From Nitrospirales bacterium LBB_01 (GTDB lineage: Bacteria; Nitrospirota; Thermodesulfovibrionia; Thermodesulfovibrionales; Magnetobacteriaceae), in NCBI GenBank assembly GCA_004376055.2, contig CP049016.1:2046001-2110000 (forward strand): a DNA stretch of 64,000 nucleotides, read 5' to 3'. This document shows, piece by piece, positions 34,308-44,059 of this stretch. Each line of letters begins with the position of its first letter. Within the stretch, counting starts at the first letter, position 1. The notes below the pieces were generated by a model, which saw only the letters and a program-made list of their open reading frames with translations, was not told the origin of the DNA and ran no database searches. The translations under genes and the position numbers were made by a program.

Positions 34308-36857
34308 GTGGCAGACGGAGAAAGCAAAATATATAACTTTTTATCTGATATTTTAAAAATAATATCAGAACTCAAGGCAATGAATCTTCCCCAGTTTACC
34401 AATAGAATCCACAATTTAGAACAGAATATCAGCTCTTTTTCCGTCCACACGATAAAGAGCGGACTTGTCGGTATAACAAGCTCAGGAAAATCATCTGTGT
34501 TAAATATCCTCCTTGGCACGGGAACTAAGATACTAAAGGAACAGAGCAAAGCAACAACCAATATGATAGTGTTCTGCTCCAAAGCCAAAGAGCCTACGCT
34601 TGAAATCATGTTTGAGGATGAAAAACGGCTTAAAAAAACTGGCGATGAGGTACTGACCGAATCCATCTGGAAATACAGCTCAGAGGACGAAAACCCGGGT
34701 AACAAGTACGCTATTAAGTATATAAAACTGGGGCTTCCGTCCTTTATACTTGGCGACAGCATAGAGTTGGCAGACACGCCCGGTCTTGACGCCTATGGGC
34801 TTAAAGAGCACGAGGATTTAACGCTGAGAGAGTTTCTGCCTCAGGCGGATTTAATCGTATATCTGTCTTCAATCCGAAGCCCTATGAAAGAAGCCGACCG
34901 CAAAATTCTAAATAAAATCATGGATGCCGACCAAAAGATCATATTTGTTCAGACCTGTAAGGGAGCGGTGGTTGACAGCTCTCTGGGTAAAGACTCCTCC
35001 GACACAGTAGAGGCGCGGCTGGATAGTTTTAAAGAGGAATTTGAAAAAACTATACGTCCGTACGCAAGTTTAAAAGACGCACCCATCGTTCAGGTGGAGA
35101 CCAACACCGCCTCTCAGTATTTTAAAAACAACGACACAGCGGCATGGGCGGAGTCGGGCTTTGAGGAACTCGTATATGTCGTCAAGACTGTTGCAAGGCA
35201 GCTTCAGTATGAATATACAATCAGAAATCTGAGAAAAGTGGTGGATGAGGTAAATGCCCTGATTGCCCTTGTGCTTGGCGTGGGAAAAGAAGAGGCAGAG
35301 AAAAAAACCAGCATCGAAGAGCAAGTCAAAAAACTTGATAAATATAAAAAATATTACGATAAAATTACACACACAAAAGAGCAGGTGGTCACTATCTGGA
35401 ATCAAAAAATGGATCACAACAGCCTATACACTGTATATGAGCGGGAACTTTCCAGAATGTTTGCATCCCGCTATGATTTTAACTATTTACGTGATACCGA
35501 ATTTACTATGAAAACAAATGAAATCGGCGAAAAGATGTACGAAATCAAGGCCCACATGCTGGATAACCTTGACAATGCCAGAGGTAAGTTTAAGGAATAC
35601 TTTGACGACCTTGGTCTTGACGTAAGGCGAACCGATATTCAAAACACTACGGTAAAGAGCTTCTTTCTGCCCAATATGAAAAAAAGGCGTGTCTCTGACG
35701 TTGTCGGGGGCGCTGGTTCCTCGGCAAAATCATTGATAAGCAAGGGCGGCGAAAGCGCCGCTGAGTATATAGATAAGGCTCAGTTTATAAGAGATCTGAA
35801 AGGCTCTATGGAGTTGTTTTTTATTCCGCTTCTTGAGCATTTACAGTGGTGGAACAAAACTGTTACAACATCATTTGTTGAACCGCTTAGTAATAAAATC
35901 AGCAGCATAGAAGACGACATAACGAACATTGACAAGGTCAGTGATTTTGATAAAGATCTCTACAAAAAACTTGTGGAGATAAGTAAAGCTCTGCACAACA
36001 ACGTCAGAAACGTCTCAGACCTTTGTAACATTGAGCATATAGAGCAGGCATTTCCTCAGTATGCGAAGAGGAAATCGTATGCCAGAGAAAAAAGCATAGT
36101 GTTTGCCAACCTGTTTTTACAGATGTGCAATCGCTTTTATGAGTCAATGTTTCACAATTACTACTTTAAAAAATTAGCAATCCTCTCAAAAAACAACAAA
36201 AAAAGTATCGTGCTGATAGATCAGAATTTTGGAAATCACTTTAGTTTTCTTAGCCGGCTGCTACGTCCCGATAATGAGGATGCGGAACGTTTGAGAACTC
36301 TTGAAGTGCCTTATGTGATTAACCCTCAAAATCCGGTTAAAGATATAGACAGTTATACAATAAAGGGAGAGTTTTCAGACACTCTGACTTTTTATGTAAT
36401 TGGAAACAATGAAAAATCGCTGTCTTTTGTGAAATCTGGCACTCTCTTTGATGAGGCCGATGTAGTTCAGGTAATGATAGAAGACCTTCACAGGGTAGGC
36501 TCGGCGCTGGTTGATCTTGTGGAGAGAAACCAGTTCTTTGACCACATTAAGAGGCACAAAGACAAATTGCTTTTGACTTATCCCGGGGGTGCATATTTTC
36601 AAAAAGCCCGGCTTCACATAATGGTGATTGAGGCAATATCTGAGATTAACAAAATATTTGATGACGCTGAAATTCATTGGTTTATATATGAAGGGTTTGA
36701 GGTTAGGTATAATCATTTCTATGAAATATCAAGGGGAATAACTCCCAATAACTTAGAGCCTGAAGATTGCCTCAATATGTGGAAAACACAGTACCTGCCG
36801 CTTGATGAGCCCTTTACAGAAGACACTCTGCTTGAGCAATTTGCAGAATTAACGTAA
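34308..36857 (+). CDS. dynamin-superfamily GTPase
   Basis: An 849-residue protein. The GTPase head (about 45-300) has the P-loop G-I-T-S-S-G-K-S (55-62), a G2 Thr in S-K-A-T-T-N, and G3 D-T-P-G-L-D. In place of the G4 T/N-K-x-D is Q-T-C-K-G, so base selection may be altered. A long helical stalk follows (about 300-850), including coiled-coil residues near 325-350. There is no clear membrane segment. The start is GTG. Bacterial dynamin-like proteins remodel membranes or respond to membrane damage and phage; the role here is not known. Length is in the usual range. Confidence 0.82.
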   Translation: MADGESKIYNFLSDILKIISELKAMNLPQFTNRIHNLEQNISSFSVHTIKSGLVGITSSGKSSVLNILLGTGTKILKEQSKATTNMIVFCSKAKEPTLEIMFEDEKRLKKTGDEVLTESIWKYSSEDENPGNKYAIKYIKLGLPSFILGDSIELADTPGLDAYGLKEHEDLTLREFLPQADLIVYLSSIRSPMKEADRKILNKIMDADQKIIFVQTCKGAVVDSSLGKDSSDTVEARLDSFKEEFEKTIRPYASLKDAPIVQVETNTASQYFKNNDTAAWAESGFEELVYVVKTVARQLQYEYTIRNLRKVVDEVNALIALVLGVGKEEAEKKTSIEEQVKKLDKYKKYYDKITHTKEQVVTIWNQKMDHNSLYTVYERELSRMFASRYDFNYLRDTEFTMKTNEIGEKMYEIKAHMLDNLDNARGKFKEYFDDLGLDVRRTDIQNTTVKSFFLPNMKKRRVSDVVGGAGSSAKSLISKGGESAAEYIDKAQFIRDLKGSMELFFIPLLEHLQWWNKTVTTSFVEPLSNKISSIEDDITNIDKVSDFDKDLYKKLVEISKALHNNVRNVSDLCNIEHIEQAFPQYAKRKSYAREKSIVFANLFLQMCNRFYESMFHNYYFKKLAILSKNNKKSIVLIDQNFGNHFSFLSRLLRPDNEDAERLRTLEVPYVINPQNPVKDIDSYTIKGEFSDTLTFYVIGNNEKSLSFVKSGTLFDEADVVQVMIEDLHRVGSALVDLVERNQFFDHIKRHKDKLLLTYPGGAYFQKARLHIMVIEAISEINKIFDDAEIHWFIYEGFEVRYNHFYEISRGITPNNLEPEDCLNMWKTQYLPLDEPFTEDTLLEQFAELT

Positions 36858-36927
36858 AGAACCTCATTTTCCTCTATCAAACTTTCAACTTATAGTAAGA
36901 CCTAATATACTTATAAAAAAAGCTTAT

Positions 36928-36956
36928 TTGACATATCTTTCTTAACTTAATACAAT
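36928..36956 (+). promoter_or_regulatory. near-consensus sigma70 promoter for the kinase/receiver operon
   Basis: TTGACA (36928-36933) is followed after exactly 17 bases by TACAAT (36951-36956). The -35 is perfect and the -10 matches 5 of 6. The start of transcription would fall near 36963, some 58 bases before the kinase start. Confidence 0.75.
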
Positions 36957-37020
36957 CGCACTAAGTAGAACGTCACTGGTACTCAAGTGTCTGTATAGAT
37001 TTATTTAGGGATTTTAGGAT

Positions 37021-38685
37021 TTGAGAATAGGCTCAAAGCTATTGTGTCTCTTGCTCGCTAATATTGTTCTGTATGGCATAATTGGTTATGTTGTTGTCAG
37101 AGGAAATACGCAGGCAATACAGTTATTAGAAAAAATCACTTTCAGCTATCTTTATAACGATGCAGCAATTGACTCCTTACTGTCTGCAATCAGAGATTCA
37201 AGAGGCAGTATGAGAGATTTGCTGATAAAAAAGTATAATCACTCTCATAAAATAGATGTATCTGCTGCAAAAAAAATAATAAATGAATCTGCTTTTAAAC
37301 GTGAAAGTTCTATGAAATTGTGGCTGCAGGGCATGAGTAAGATTGAATCTTTTGAACAAAAGACGAGGATACAACATTCTCACTCAAAGGACGCCTTTGC
37401 TAAAATAGAAGAAACACTACAAGCATACACGTTAAAAGAAAGAGAATTTATCACTCTTTACCACACATCTGACGCTGCTACACTTGATGAGCTTTTTTCA
37501 GACTTTATATATCACATTTCTGAAGAAATTTATGCTAATGTGTCCAAGATAGGAGAGGATTTCCGCTCTGAGATAGACTCTGATGTAAAGCATGTAAAGA
37601 ACATTCAGCACGGCCTTATTATTTTTTCAATAAACGCTGTCTTAATAGCTTCTGTTGCTGCGATTATCTCAGGAATATATTTGAGAAAGCAGATATTAGT
37701 GCCAATAAACACACTTAAAACTCAAACTTATGATATAGGTAAAAACAGGTTAAACACTATAATTAATGTTACATCTAAAGATGAAATTGGAGAGCTTACT
37801 GAATCATTTAATGAAATGGTCAGAGAGCTTAAAATTCATCGCGAAAACTTAGATGAATTACTCTATCAACGCACGAATGATTTGATTTCTTCAAATGAAA
37901 AACTTAGACAAAGTGAAAAACAACTGGTTCAGTCCGAAAAAATGGCTGCTTTGGCCCAGCTTGTGGCTGGAATTGCCCACGAAATTAACACCCCTGTAGG
38001 CGTTGGCGTAACGGCTGCCTCACACTTTGACACTATTACGAAAAAAATACTAAATTCTTATGCAGAAAAAGCCATGACCAAATCCGATCTTGAGGAATAT
38101 TTTGAAAATGCAAGGGAAAGTACCGACTTGATTTTAAAAAACCTCTACCGGACTGCCGACCTTGTACGAAGTTTCAAGATGGTTTCAGCCGACCAGACAA
38201 GCCAGGAGCTTAGAAAATTTAAACTGAAACCTTACATTGACGACGTATTGCTAAGCCTTAAACCTAAGCTAAAAAAGACTACACATACGATTAACGTCCA
38301 CTGTGATGACAAAATTGAACTAAACAGCTATCCCGGCGCTTATGCTCAGATAATCACAAACCTCATAGTTAACACCTTGTCTCACGCATATAACGAGGGC
38401 GTCTCAGGCAATATTAAGATGGATGTATCCACTGACGATACCAACGTGACATTGGAATACTCAGACGATGGCAGGGGTATTTCAGAGGAAAATATAAGAT
38501 TGATATTTGAGCCTTTTTTCACAACCAACAGAAAACAGGGCGGAACCGGCTTAGGTCTTCACGTGCTCTACAACATTGTAACACAGTCGCTGAAGGGCAC
38601 CATCGTTTGCCAAAGCAACACAGGAGAAGGAGCAAAGTTTATTATTACTGCTCCAAAAGATGTAGGAGGAAATACTAATGGATGA
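37021..38685 (+). CDS. membrane-bound HAMP histidine kinase
   Basis: A 554-residue sensor kinase. Helix 1 is at about 5-25 and helix 2 at about 197-220. The periplasmic part between them is helical (four-helix-bundle type, like methyl-accepting proteins). HAMP follows (about 222-275), then a coiled coil, HisKA with H320 in G-I-A-H-E-I-N-T-P-V-G, and HATPase with N-L-I-V-N-T-L-S-H-A and G-G-T-G-L-G-L-H. The start is TTG, 10 bases after AGGG. It heads four co-oriented signalling genes and overlaps the next by 8 bases. Confidence 0.9.
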   Translation: MRIGSKLLCLLLANIVLYGIIGYVVVRGNTQAIQLLEKITFSYLYNDAAIDSLLSAIRDSRGSMRDLLIKKYNHSHKIDVSAAKKIINESAFKRESSMKLWLQGMSKIESFEQKTRIQHSHSKDAFAKIEETLQAYTLKEREFITLYHTSDAATLDELFSDFIYHISEEIYANVSKIGEDFRSEIDSDVKHVKNIQHGLIIFSINAVLIASVAAIISGIYLRKQILVPINTLKTQTYDIGKNRLNTIINVTSKDEIGELTESFNEMVRELKIHRENLDELLYQRTNDLISSNEKLRQSEKQLVQSEKMAALAQLVAGIAHEINTPVGVGVTAASHFDTITKKILNSYAEKAMTKSDLEEYFENARESTDLILKNLYRTADLVRSFKMVSADQTSQELRKFKLKPYIDDVLLSLKPKLKKTTHTINVHCDDKIELNSYPGAYAQIITNLIVNTLSHAYNEGVSGNIKMDVSTDDTNVTLEYSDDGRGISEENIRLIFEPFFTTNRKQGGTGLGLHVLYNIVTQSLKGTIVCQSNTGEGAKFIITAPKDVGGNTNG

Positions 38686-40222
38686 GTCAGAGCAAATAGT
38701 TTTTGCAGATGAAAAACAACCGCAATCAGTAAAAAAGCAGTGGAAAGTAATGATTGTGGACGATGAGGAGGATATTCATAAGGTTACCAAGCTTGCCCTT
38801 GGAAAGTTAAACTTTCAGAATAAGAAATTAAATTTTCTAAGCGCTTATTCGGCAGAGGAGGCAAAGAAATTAATTGCTGAAAATCCTGATATGTCAGTAA
38901 TTTTGCTGGATGTGGTTATGGAAAGTGATGATTCCGGCCTTCAATTGGTTAAATACATCAGAGACGAATTGAAAAACAAGTTTGTTAGAATAATCCTTCG
39001 CACAGGACAGCCCGGACAGGCCCCCGAGGAAAACGTCATTATAGATTACGATATTAACGACTATAAGACTAAAGAAGAGTTAACCGATAAAAAACTTTTT
39101 ACAACATTGATATCATCTCTGCGTGCCTACACCGATATAAGAGTAATAGAGTCCAACCGTAAAGGGCTTGAGAAAATAATAGAGGCAGCGGCATCTCTGT
39201 CTAATGTTGATTCTGTTAAAATTCTTGTTAACGGAATGCTGTCTCAGTTAATATCCATCCTGAGACTTGAAAGAGACTCAATATTTGGGCAAACTGTGGG
39301 ATTTCTTTCTGATAAAACCAACGGAGACTTTTTAATATTATCCGGTACCGGCGCTTATGAAACCTCTGCCGGTAAAAAAGTAAAAGAGGTCATTGATCCC
39401 ACGGTGCTAAAAAACCTTGATATTGCATGTCAGGAGCAAAAGAGCCTCTTTTTTGATAACCACTGCATAGTGTTTTTCCAAAACAATAAGTACCTGAACA
39501 GTTTTTTATATCTTGAGGGATTTACAGCCTTTGACAACCACGACAAGGAACTCATTGAGCACTTCTGTGCCAATGTCTCAAATGCTTTAGAGAAAGCGCT
39601 GCTACAAGAAAGAATCGAAACAGTCAAATCACTTGCAATTAACAGCATACTTAAACTTACCGAGTGCATCTGTACAAACGACTGTGGTCATATTCACAGA
39701 ACTGGAAAAACGGCAGGGCTGCTTGCCGGCGCTTTAATGGCTAAAGGCAAACTCTACGGCACAGACGACCCCACGTTCCCTCAGCAGCTTGAGATAGCCG
39801 CAACAGTTTATCACGATATAGGCCGATTGTGTAACCTTGAGGATGACATATTAAACTTAAACAAACTGGATGAGCACAAGAGACGTGATATTTCTGAGTA
39901 CTTATTTATTGTAAATGAGGTAATTGAAAGAGCGCTTGAAATAAACAGCAATAAGTATCTCTATATGGCTATGGATATAATACGCCATAAATTTACCAGA
40001 TTTGACGGCACCGGTTATCCAGAAAACTTAAGCGGAGAGGAAATCCCCCTGTCTGCCCGCATAGCGTATGTGTCGGATTTTTACGATTGTCTGATAGGTG
40101 AAAAGGTCGGCGCAATGGACAGTAAAAGTGCCTTACTATCAATAAAAAAACTCTCAGGCAGCGTGTTTGACCCTGATATTGTGTCATGCCTTGAGGATGT
40201 TATAAGTGGACGCGATGGTTGA
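38678..40222 (+). CDS. response regulator: receiver-DUF3369-HD-GYP-like
   Basis: A 514-residue regulator. The receiver (about 22-155, D78 in V-I-L-L-D-V-V-M-E) has the long insert R-T-G-Q-P-G-Q-A-P-E-E and D-I-N-D-Y-K-T-K-E-E-L typical of DUF3369-linked receivers. DUF3369 spans about 160-310. The C-terminal HD-GYP-like domain keeps Y-H-D-I-G-R and F-D-G-T-G-Y-P-E-N-L, but the H-H-E is changed to R-H-K. It may therefore be a variant cyclic-di-GMP phosphodiesterase. ATG follows GGAGG. It overlaps both neighbours. Confidence 0.88.
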   Translation: MDESEQIVFADEKQPQSVKKQWKVMIVDDEEDIHKVTKLALGKLNFQNKKLNFLSAYSAEEAKKLIAENPDMSVILLDVVMESDDSGLQLVKYIRDELKNKFVRIILRTGQPGQAPEENVIIDYDINDYKTKEELTDKKLFTTLISSLRAYTDIRVIESNRKGLEKIIEAAASLSNVDSVKILVNGMLSQLISILRLERDSIFGQTVGFLSDKTNGDFLILSGTGAYETSAGKKVKEVIDPTVLKNLDIACQEQKSLFFDNHCIVFFQNNKYLNSFLYLEGFTAFDNHDKELIEHFCANVSNALEKALLQERIETVKSLAINSILKLTECICTNDCGHIHRTGKTAGLLAGALMAKGKLYGTDDPTFPQQLEIAATVYHDIGRLCNLEDDILNLNKLDEHKRRDISEYLFIVNEVIERALEINSNKYLYMAMDIIRHKFTRFDGTGYPENLSGEEIPLSARIAYVSDFYDCLIGEKVGAMDSKSALLSIKKLSGSVFDPDIVSCLEDVISGRDG

Positions 40223-41366
40223 CGATATATATTTTGCAGAGGATAGAAAAGCACCAGATGTCACAGGTTACTGGAAAGTTATAATAGTGGATGATGAGGC
40301 AGATATCCATAAGGTAACTATGATGGCCTTAAAAAAGGTTATGTACAAAAATAAGCCGCTTCAGTTTATAAGCGCATATTCAAGCTCTGAGGCCAAACGC
40401 GTGATAGCTCTGCACAATGACGCTGCGCTGATTCTGCTTGACGTTGTGATGGAAACCGATGGCTCTGGTCTTCAGTTGGTTAAATACATCAGAGACGAAC
40501 TTGAGAACAAACTTGTCCGAATAATTCTTCGCACTGGGCAGCCCGGCGAAGCTCCTGAGGAAGACGTTATTGTAAATTACGACATTAATGATTACAAGAC
40601 CAAAGAAGAACTCACAGATAAAAAGCTCTTTACCACCGTTGTGTCCTCTATCAGGTCATACACAGATTTGGTTAAGTTAAAAGAAAAGAATATTGAGCTG
40701 GAAAGTGAAATAACCAAACGAAAGGATGCAGAGCAGAAGATTAAGTTATCTTTAAAGGAAAAAGAAATACTGATCGGGGAGATTCACCACAGAGTAAAAA
40801 ATAATCTTCAGATAATCTCCAGTTTGTTGTTTTTGCGCAGCAAAGATATAAAAGACGAATATACTCTTGAAATTATCGAAGAGACCCGCAGCCGTATTAA
40901 AGCTATAGCACTTTTACACGAGCAGTTATACGGCTCTGAGGACCTGGCAAAAATTGACTTTAATGAATACATCAAGGTGTTAACAGACGACCTTGCTTAC
41001 ACGTATGGGGTTAACTCCTCTGACATAACAATAATCGTAAATGTTAAAGACATTCATTTAGGAATAGACATGGCTATACCGTGCGGGCTTATTATTAATG
41101 AGCTGGTAACGAATGCTTTAAAGTACGCATTTCCCAGGGGCAAAGGAGAGATAGTGATAGATTTTTATATTGACAGCAATAATATGTATGTGTTAAAGAT
41201 AGGTGACAATGGGGTGGGAATTCCAAAAGAAATTGATATTGCAAATACTGATTCATTCGGTTTAAGGCTGGTACAGGATCTGGTAGAGCAGCAAAGTGGA
41301 AAACTATCTGTTGCAACAAGCAGTGGAACTATGTATAATATGTCTTTTCCGCTTCATGAGCAGTAG
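40206..41366 (+). CDS. receiver-linked HisKA_2-type histidine kinase
   Basis: A 386-residue hybrid. The N-terminal receiver (about 23-158, D79 in I-L-L-D-V-V-M-E) is nearly the same as that of the preceding regulator, including the G-Q-P-G-E-A-P-E insert. A coiled-coil linker follows, then a HisKA_2 domain with E-I-H-H-R-V-K-N-N-L-Q (H194/H195) and an HATPase with N-E-L-V-T-N-A-L-K-Y and G-D-N-G-V-G-I-P. The start is GTG at 40206 (9 bases after GAGG), with ATG 40215 possible. It overlaps the upstream gene by 17 bases. Confidence 0.88.
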   Translation: MDAMVDDIYFAEDRKAPDVTGYWKVIIVDDEADIHKVTMMALKKVMYKNKPLQFISAYSSSEAKRVIALHNDAALILLDVVMETDGSGLQLVKYIRDELENKLVRIILRTGQPGEAPEEDVIVNYDINDYKTKEELTDKKLFTTVVSSIRSYTDLVKLKEKNIELESEITKRKDAEQKIKLSLKEKEILIGEIHHRVKNNLQIISSLLFLRSKDIKDEYTLEIIEETRSRIKAIALLHEQLYGSEDLAKIDFNEYIKVLTDDLAYTYGVNSSDITIIVNVKDIHLGIDMAIPCGLIINELVTNALKYAFPRGKGEIVIDFYIDSNNMYVLKIGDNGVGIPKEIDIANTDSFGLRLVQDLVEQQSGKLSVATSSGTMYNMSFPLHEQ

Positions 41367-41396
41367 AAGTATTAGCGATTTTTTTATGAGGAAACT

Positions 41397-42326
41397 GTGA
41401 GCGATTATACAAAGGGTATTGACAACATAACAAAAGAGATGGGCGATTTTGTAAAAGTAACTGAAGAAGTGTTAACTATTGATGCTACCGATAAAAAATT
41501 GCAGAAATGTTGGCAACTGATTCCATGTACAGAAAAAGAAATGGAAAAATGTCCTGCAGTATTGAAAAATGCCGAACGAATTTGTTGGCTGGTTGCCGGC
41601 ACATTTAGCGGCAATGAAAATAAGGCAGCTTGTTTGAACACTTTGACGAACTGCAAAGAATGTGAGTTTTATTTGTTAAGGCAACACACAGGATATAAGG
41701 ATGCGGAAAACATAAGGATTTTAGTAGTAGAGGATGAGCGAATAATAGCCCGAGAGATAGAGGAACGATTGAAGCGAATGGGATTTTCCGTAATTGGTAT
41801 AGTGTCCTCGGGTGAGAGTGCGCTGCAAAAGATTCCAGAGGAACTGCCAGACCTTGTGCTTATGGATATAAGGCTCAGAGGTGACATTGATGGCATAGAG
41901 GCGGCAAAACATATAAGAGGTAAATATGATATACCGGTTATTTTCCTTACCGCTCACTCAGATAAAGCCACATTAGAAAGAGCAAAGGTAACTCAACCGT
42001 ATGGGTATTTACTAAAACCATTTCATGAAAAGGACATCTCCGCAACAATAGAAATGTCTTTGTTTAAGCATAAAATGGATGTAAAAAACAGAGACGAAAA
42101 GCAGCAATTATCACAAAGCGTTCAAAATCAGGAAGTCACAGTACAGACAGCAGACCGAAGTCTCGGTATGTTAGAAGATATGAACAATAAAATAGAAAAA
42201 GCCATCAGTATTGCCAACTCCGATGAACAAAAAGAATATCTACAATTACTAAAAGAAACTTCACAGAAACTTCGGCAACAAATAGAAAGTATAAAAAATG
42301 GCTCCAAGCCGCTTTACAATCAGTAA
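41397..42326 (+). CDS. Cys-rich (two-CW-like) receiver protein with C-terminal coiled coil
   Basis: A 309-residue regulator in three parts. Residues 30-95 form a Cys-rich domain (C38, C44, C52, C63, C79, C86, C89, two next to Trp), recalling the two-CW domain and perhaps binding metal or an Fe-S cluster. The receiver (105-225) has D157 in L-V-L-M-D-I-R-L and Y-G-Y-L-L-K-P-F-H. The C-terminus (240-300) is a Gln/Glu-rich coiled coil. No DNA-binding or enzyme output is present. The start is GTG. It is the last signalling gene of the set. Confidence 0.8.
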   Translation: MSDYTKGIDNITKEMGDFVKVTEEVLTIDATDKKLQKCWQLIPCTEKEMEKCPAVLKNAERICWLVAGTFSGNENKAACLNTLTNCKECEFYLLRQHTGYKDAENIRILVVEDERIIAREIEERLKRMGFSVIGIVSSGESALQKIPEELPDLVLMDIRLRGDIDGIEAAKHIRGKYDIPVIFLTAHSDKATLERAKVTQPYGYLLKPFHEKDISATIEMSLFKHKMDVKNRDEKQQLSQSVQNQEVTVQTADRSLGMLEDMNNKIEKAISIANSDEQKEYLQLLKETSQKLRQQIESIKNGSKPLYNQ

Positions 42327-42362
42327 AATGAAAATTTGCAACAATTTCACTAAAAGGTTTTT

Positions 42363-42917
42363 ATGAAAAAGAAAACTTTGTTTGACCATGTTTATGAACA
42401 CAGGTTTCGTATAGGTGAGGCTTTGTTTTTTTTATGGCTTATTTGTATTATCTACTGGCTTTTTAGATTCCCAGACATTGTGGCACATCCTTTTGAAAAG
42501 TTTACAGTAATTGATAAGATAAAAGATGCTGACGATGAGGGCCTAACGGCACGTGCAGCACTTACATTTATTTTTTGGTTTGCAACATCAGGCATATTTG
42601 TCGTGGCTGCCGTTATATATGCGCTTGCGTTTATAAGAAATATAATCTTTGATTTAACCAAAGGCGCCGTTCCAAACAAGTATCATCATCTAATAGCGCC
42701 GGCGCTTTTACTGCTTTCCCTGTGGCCGTGCTTTAATTACCAACAAGAGGTGAAATCAGCAATTTTGACTGTTAGAGCGCAAGGAATTGAAATCGTTTCT
42801 ATGGCAATGGGCTTTGATATTAAACTTAAGCGCAAATCTCCGGCTGATATGGCTGTGACAGACAGCGATAAATCTGATTTAAAAAACGTAAAAGATGCGC
42901 TTAACGAAAGCCGTTAG
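42363..42917 (+). CDS. small membrane protein of unknown function
   Basis: A 184-residue protein with three likely membrane helices (about 17-34, 64-90 and 105-122) and a polar C-terminus of 40 residues. I do not recognise the family. It follows the Cys-rich receiver gene by 36 bases, with an AAGG site before the ATG, so it may be the last gene of the signalling operon. It ends in a 4-base convergent overlap with accA (42914-42917). Confidence 0.62.
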   Translation: MKKKTLFDHVYEHRFRIGEALFFLWLICIIYWLFRFPDIVAHPFEKFTVIDKIKDADDEGLTARAALTFIFWFATSGIFVVAAVIYALAFIRNIIFDLTKGAVPNKYHHLIAPALLLLSLWPCFNYQQEVKSAILTVRAQGIEIVSMAMGFDIKLKRKSPADMAVTDSDKSDLKNVKDALNESR

Positions 42918-43897
42918 GGTCTGGTCTCTGAAAAAGAGCCGATAGTCCTAAGTTTTTTTTGTCTGTTTTTCAATAACTGCTTGCGAGGGATTTTTCTTAG
43001 ATATTTTATAGTTTCAATTATGTAGTTTTTTAGAGTTATCGATGCTTTGCCTGGGTCAGCATGTGCGCCGCCCGGAGGTTCGGGTAAAATCGTGTCTATG
43101 ATGTCAAACTTTAATAGGTCTTTTGCCGTAAGTTTAAGCGCTTCGGCTGCTTTTGCAAAATCCTCCTGATTCAAGCCCTTATCGGAATTCCACAGTATAG
43201 CGGCACAACCCTCCGGCGATATTACCGAATAAATCGAATGCTCCAGCATCACAAGCCGATCTGACACACTTAAGGCAAGCGCTCCACCGCTTCCGCCCTC
43301 CCCTATTACAAGAGATATTATAGGCACATCTATCATTGAGATTTCCATAAGATTCACCGCTATCGCCTCAGCCTGTCCACGCTCCTCAGCACCAATTCCG
43401 GGGTATGCTCCGGGTGTGTCAATAAAAGTCACAATTGGAATATCAAACCTCTGTGCAAGTTTCATAAGGCGAAGCGCCTTTCTGTAGCCCTCAGGATTAG
43501 GTTGACCAAAGTTTCTTATGATTCTATCCTTTATGCCACGCCCCTTTTGATGCCCCACTATCAAGACCGATATGCCGCCTATTGTTGCCAAACCACCCAC
43601 TACTGCAAGGTCGTCAGAAAATCTTCTGTCGCCGTGAAGCTCAATAAACGTGTCGGTTATCTTGTTTATGTAGTCCATCGTGTATGGTCTGTCAGGATGA
43701 CGGGCAAGCTGGCATTTTTGCCACGGGGTGAGATTTTTAAATATCTCTTTTCTTAAGTTTTCTAACGTCTCAGTTAAGGACGATATATCTGCTGTCCCGT
43801 TACTAAGTCCGTTAGAGGAAATCTGCAACTCCTGCATCTCGGCAATTTTCAGCTCCAGTTCTTCAAGCGGTTTTTCAAAATCCAGGTATGCTCTCAT
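42914..43897 (-). CDS. accA: acetyl-CoA carboxylase carboxyltransferase alpha subunit
   Basis: A 327-residue protein, normal for AccA, which with AccD moves the carboxyl from biotin to acetyl-CoA to make malonyl-CoA. Family marks are [28 protein letters not shown], the long [18 protein letters not shown] motif and [11 protein letters not shown]. It is also a source of the malonyl-CoA that polyketide enzymes use. The gene lies downstream of dnaE and the small gene at 44060, on the same strand. Confidence 0.97.
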   Translation of the reverse strand: MRAYLDFEKPLEELELKIAEMQELQISSNGLSNGTADISSLTETLENLRKEIFKNLTPWQKCQLARHPDRPYTMDYINKITDTFIELHGDRRFSDDLAVVGGLATIGGISVLIVGHQKGRGIKDRIIRNFGQPNPEGYRKALRLMKLAQRFDIPIVTFIDTPGAYPGIGAEERGQAEAIAVNLMEISMIDVPIISLVIGEGGSGGALALSVSDRLVMLEHSIYSVISPEGCAAILWNSDKGLNQEDFAKAAEALKLTAKDLLKFDIIDTILPEPPGGAHADPGKASITLKNYIIETIKYLRKIPRKQLLKNRQKKLRTIGSFSETRP

Positions 43898-44059
43898 TTT
43901 ATTAGTGCTCTATTATAACGCTTGTAGGTAGTGAAAAATCAATATGAAAAAACATCTGCGACGTTAGATACTTGACATATTCTCTATAAAAGACTTTACT
44001 ATTTGGGAACAGGCAGAGGTGGGTCGTAATAATCTGTCCTGAACAGTAATTGAGTTACA

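Noticed and set aside
42914-42917. Convergent 4-base stop overlap between the membrane protein gene and accA
   Set aside because: Tight convergent ends are common in compact genomes and both frames look intact.
43972-43999. TTGACA with a TACTAT-like -10 on the plus strand between accA and the small gene
   Set aside because: Spacing is 19 bases and both neighbours run the other way; no RNA gene is evident downstream.
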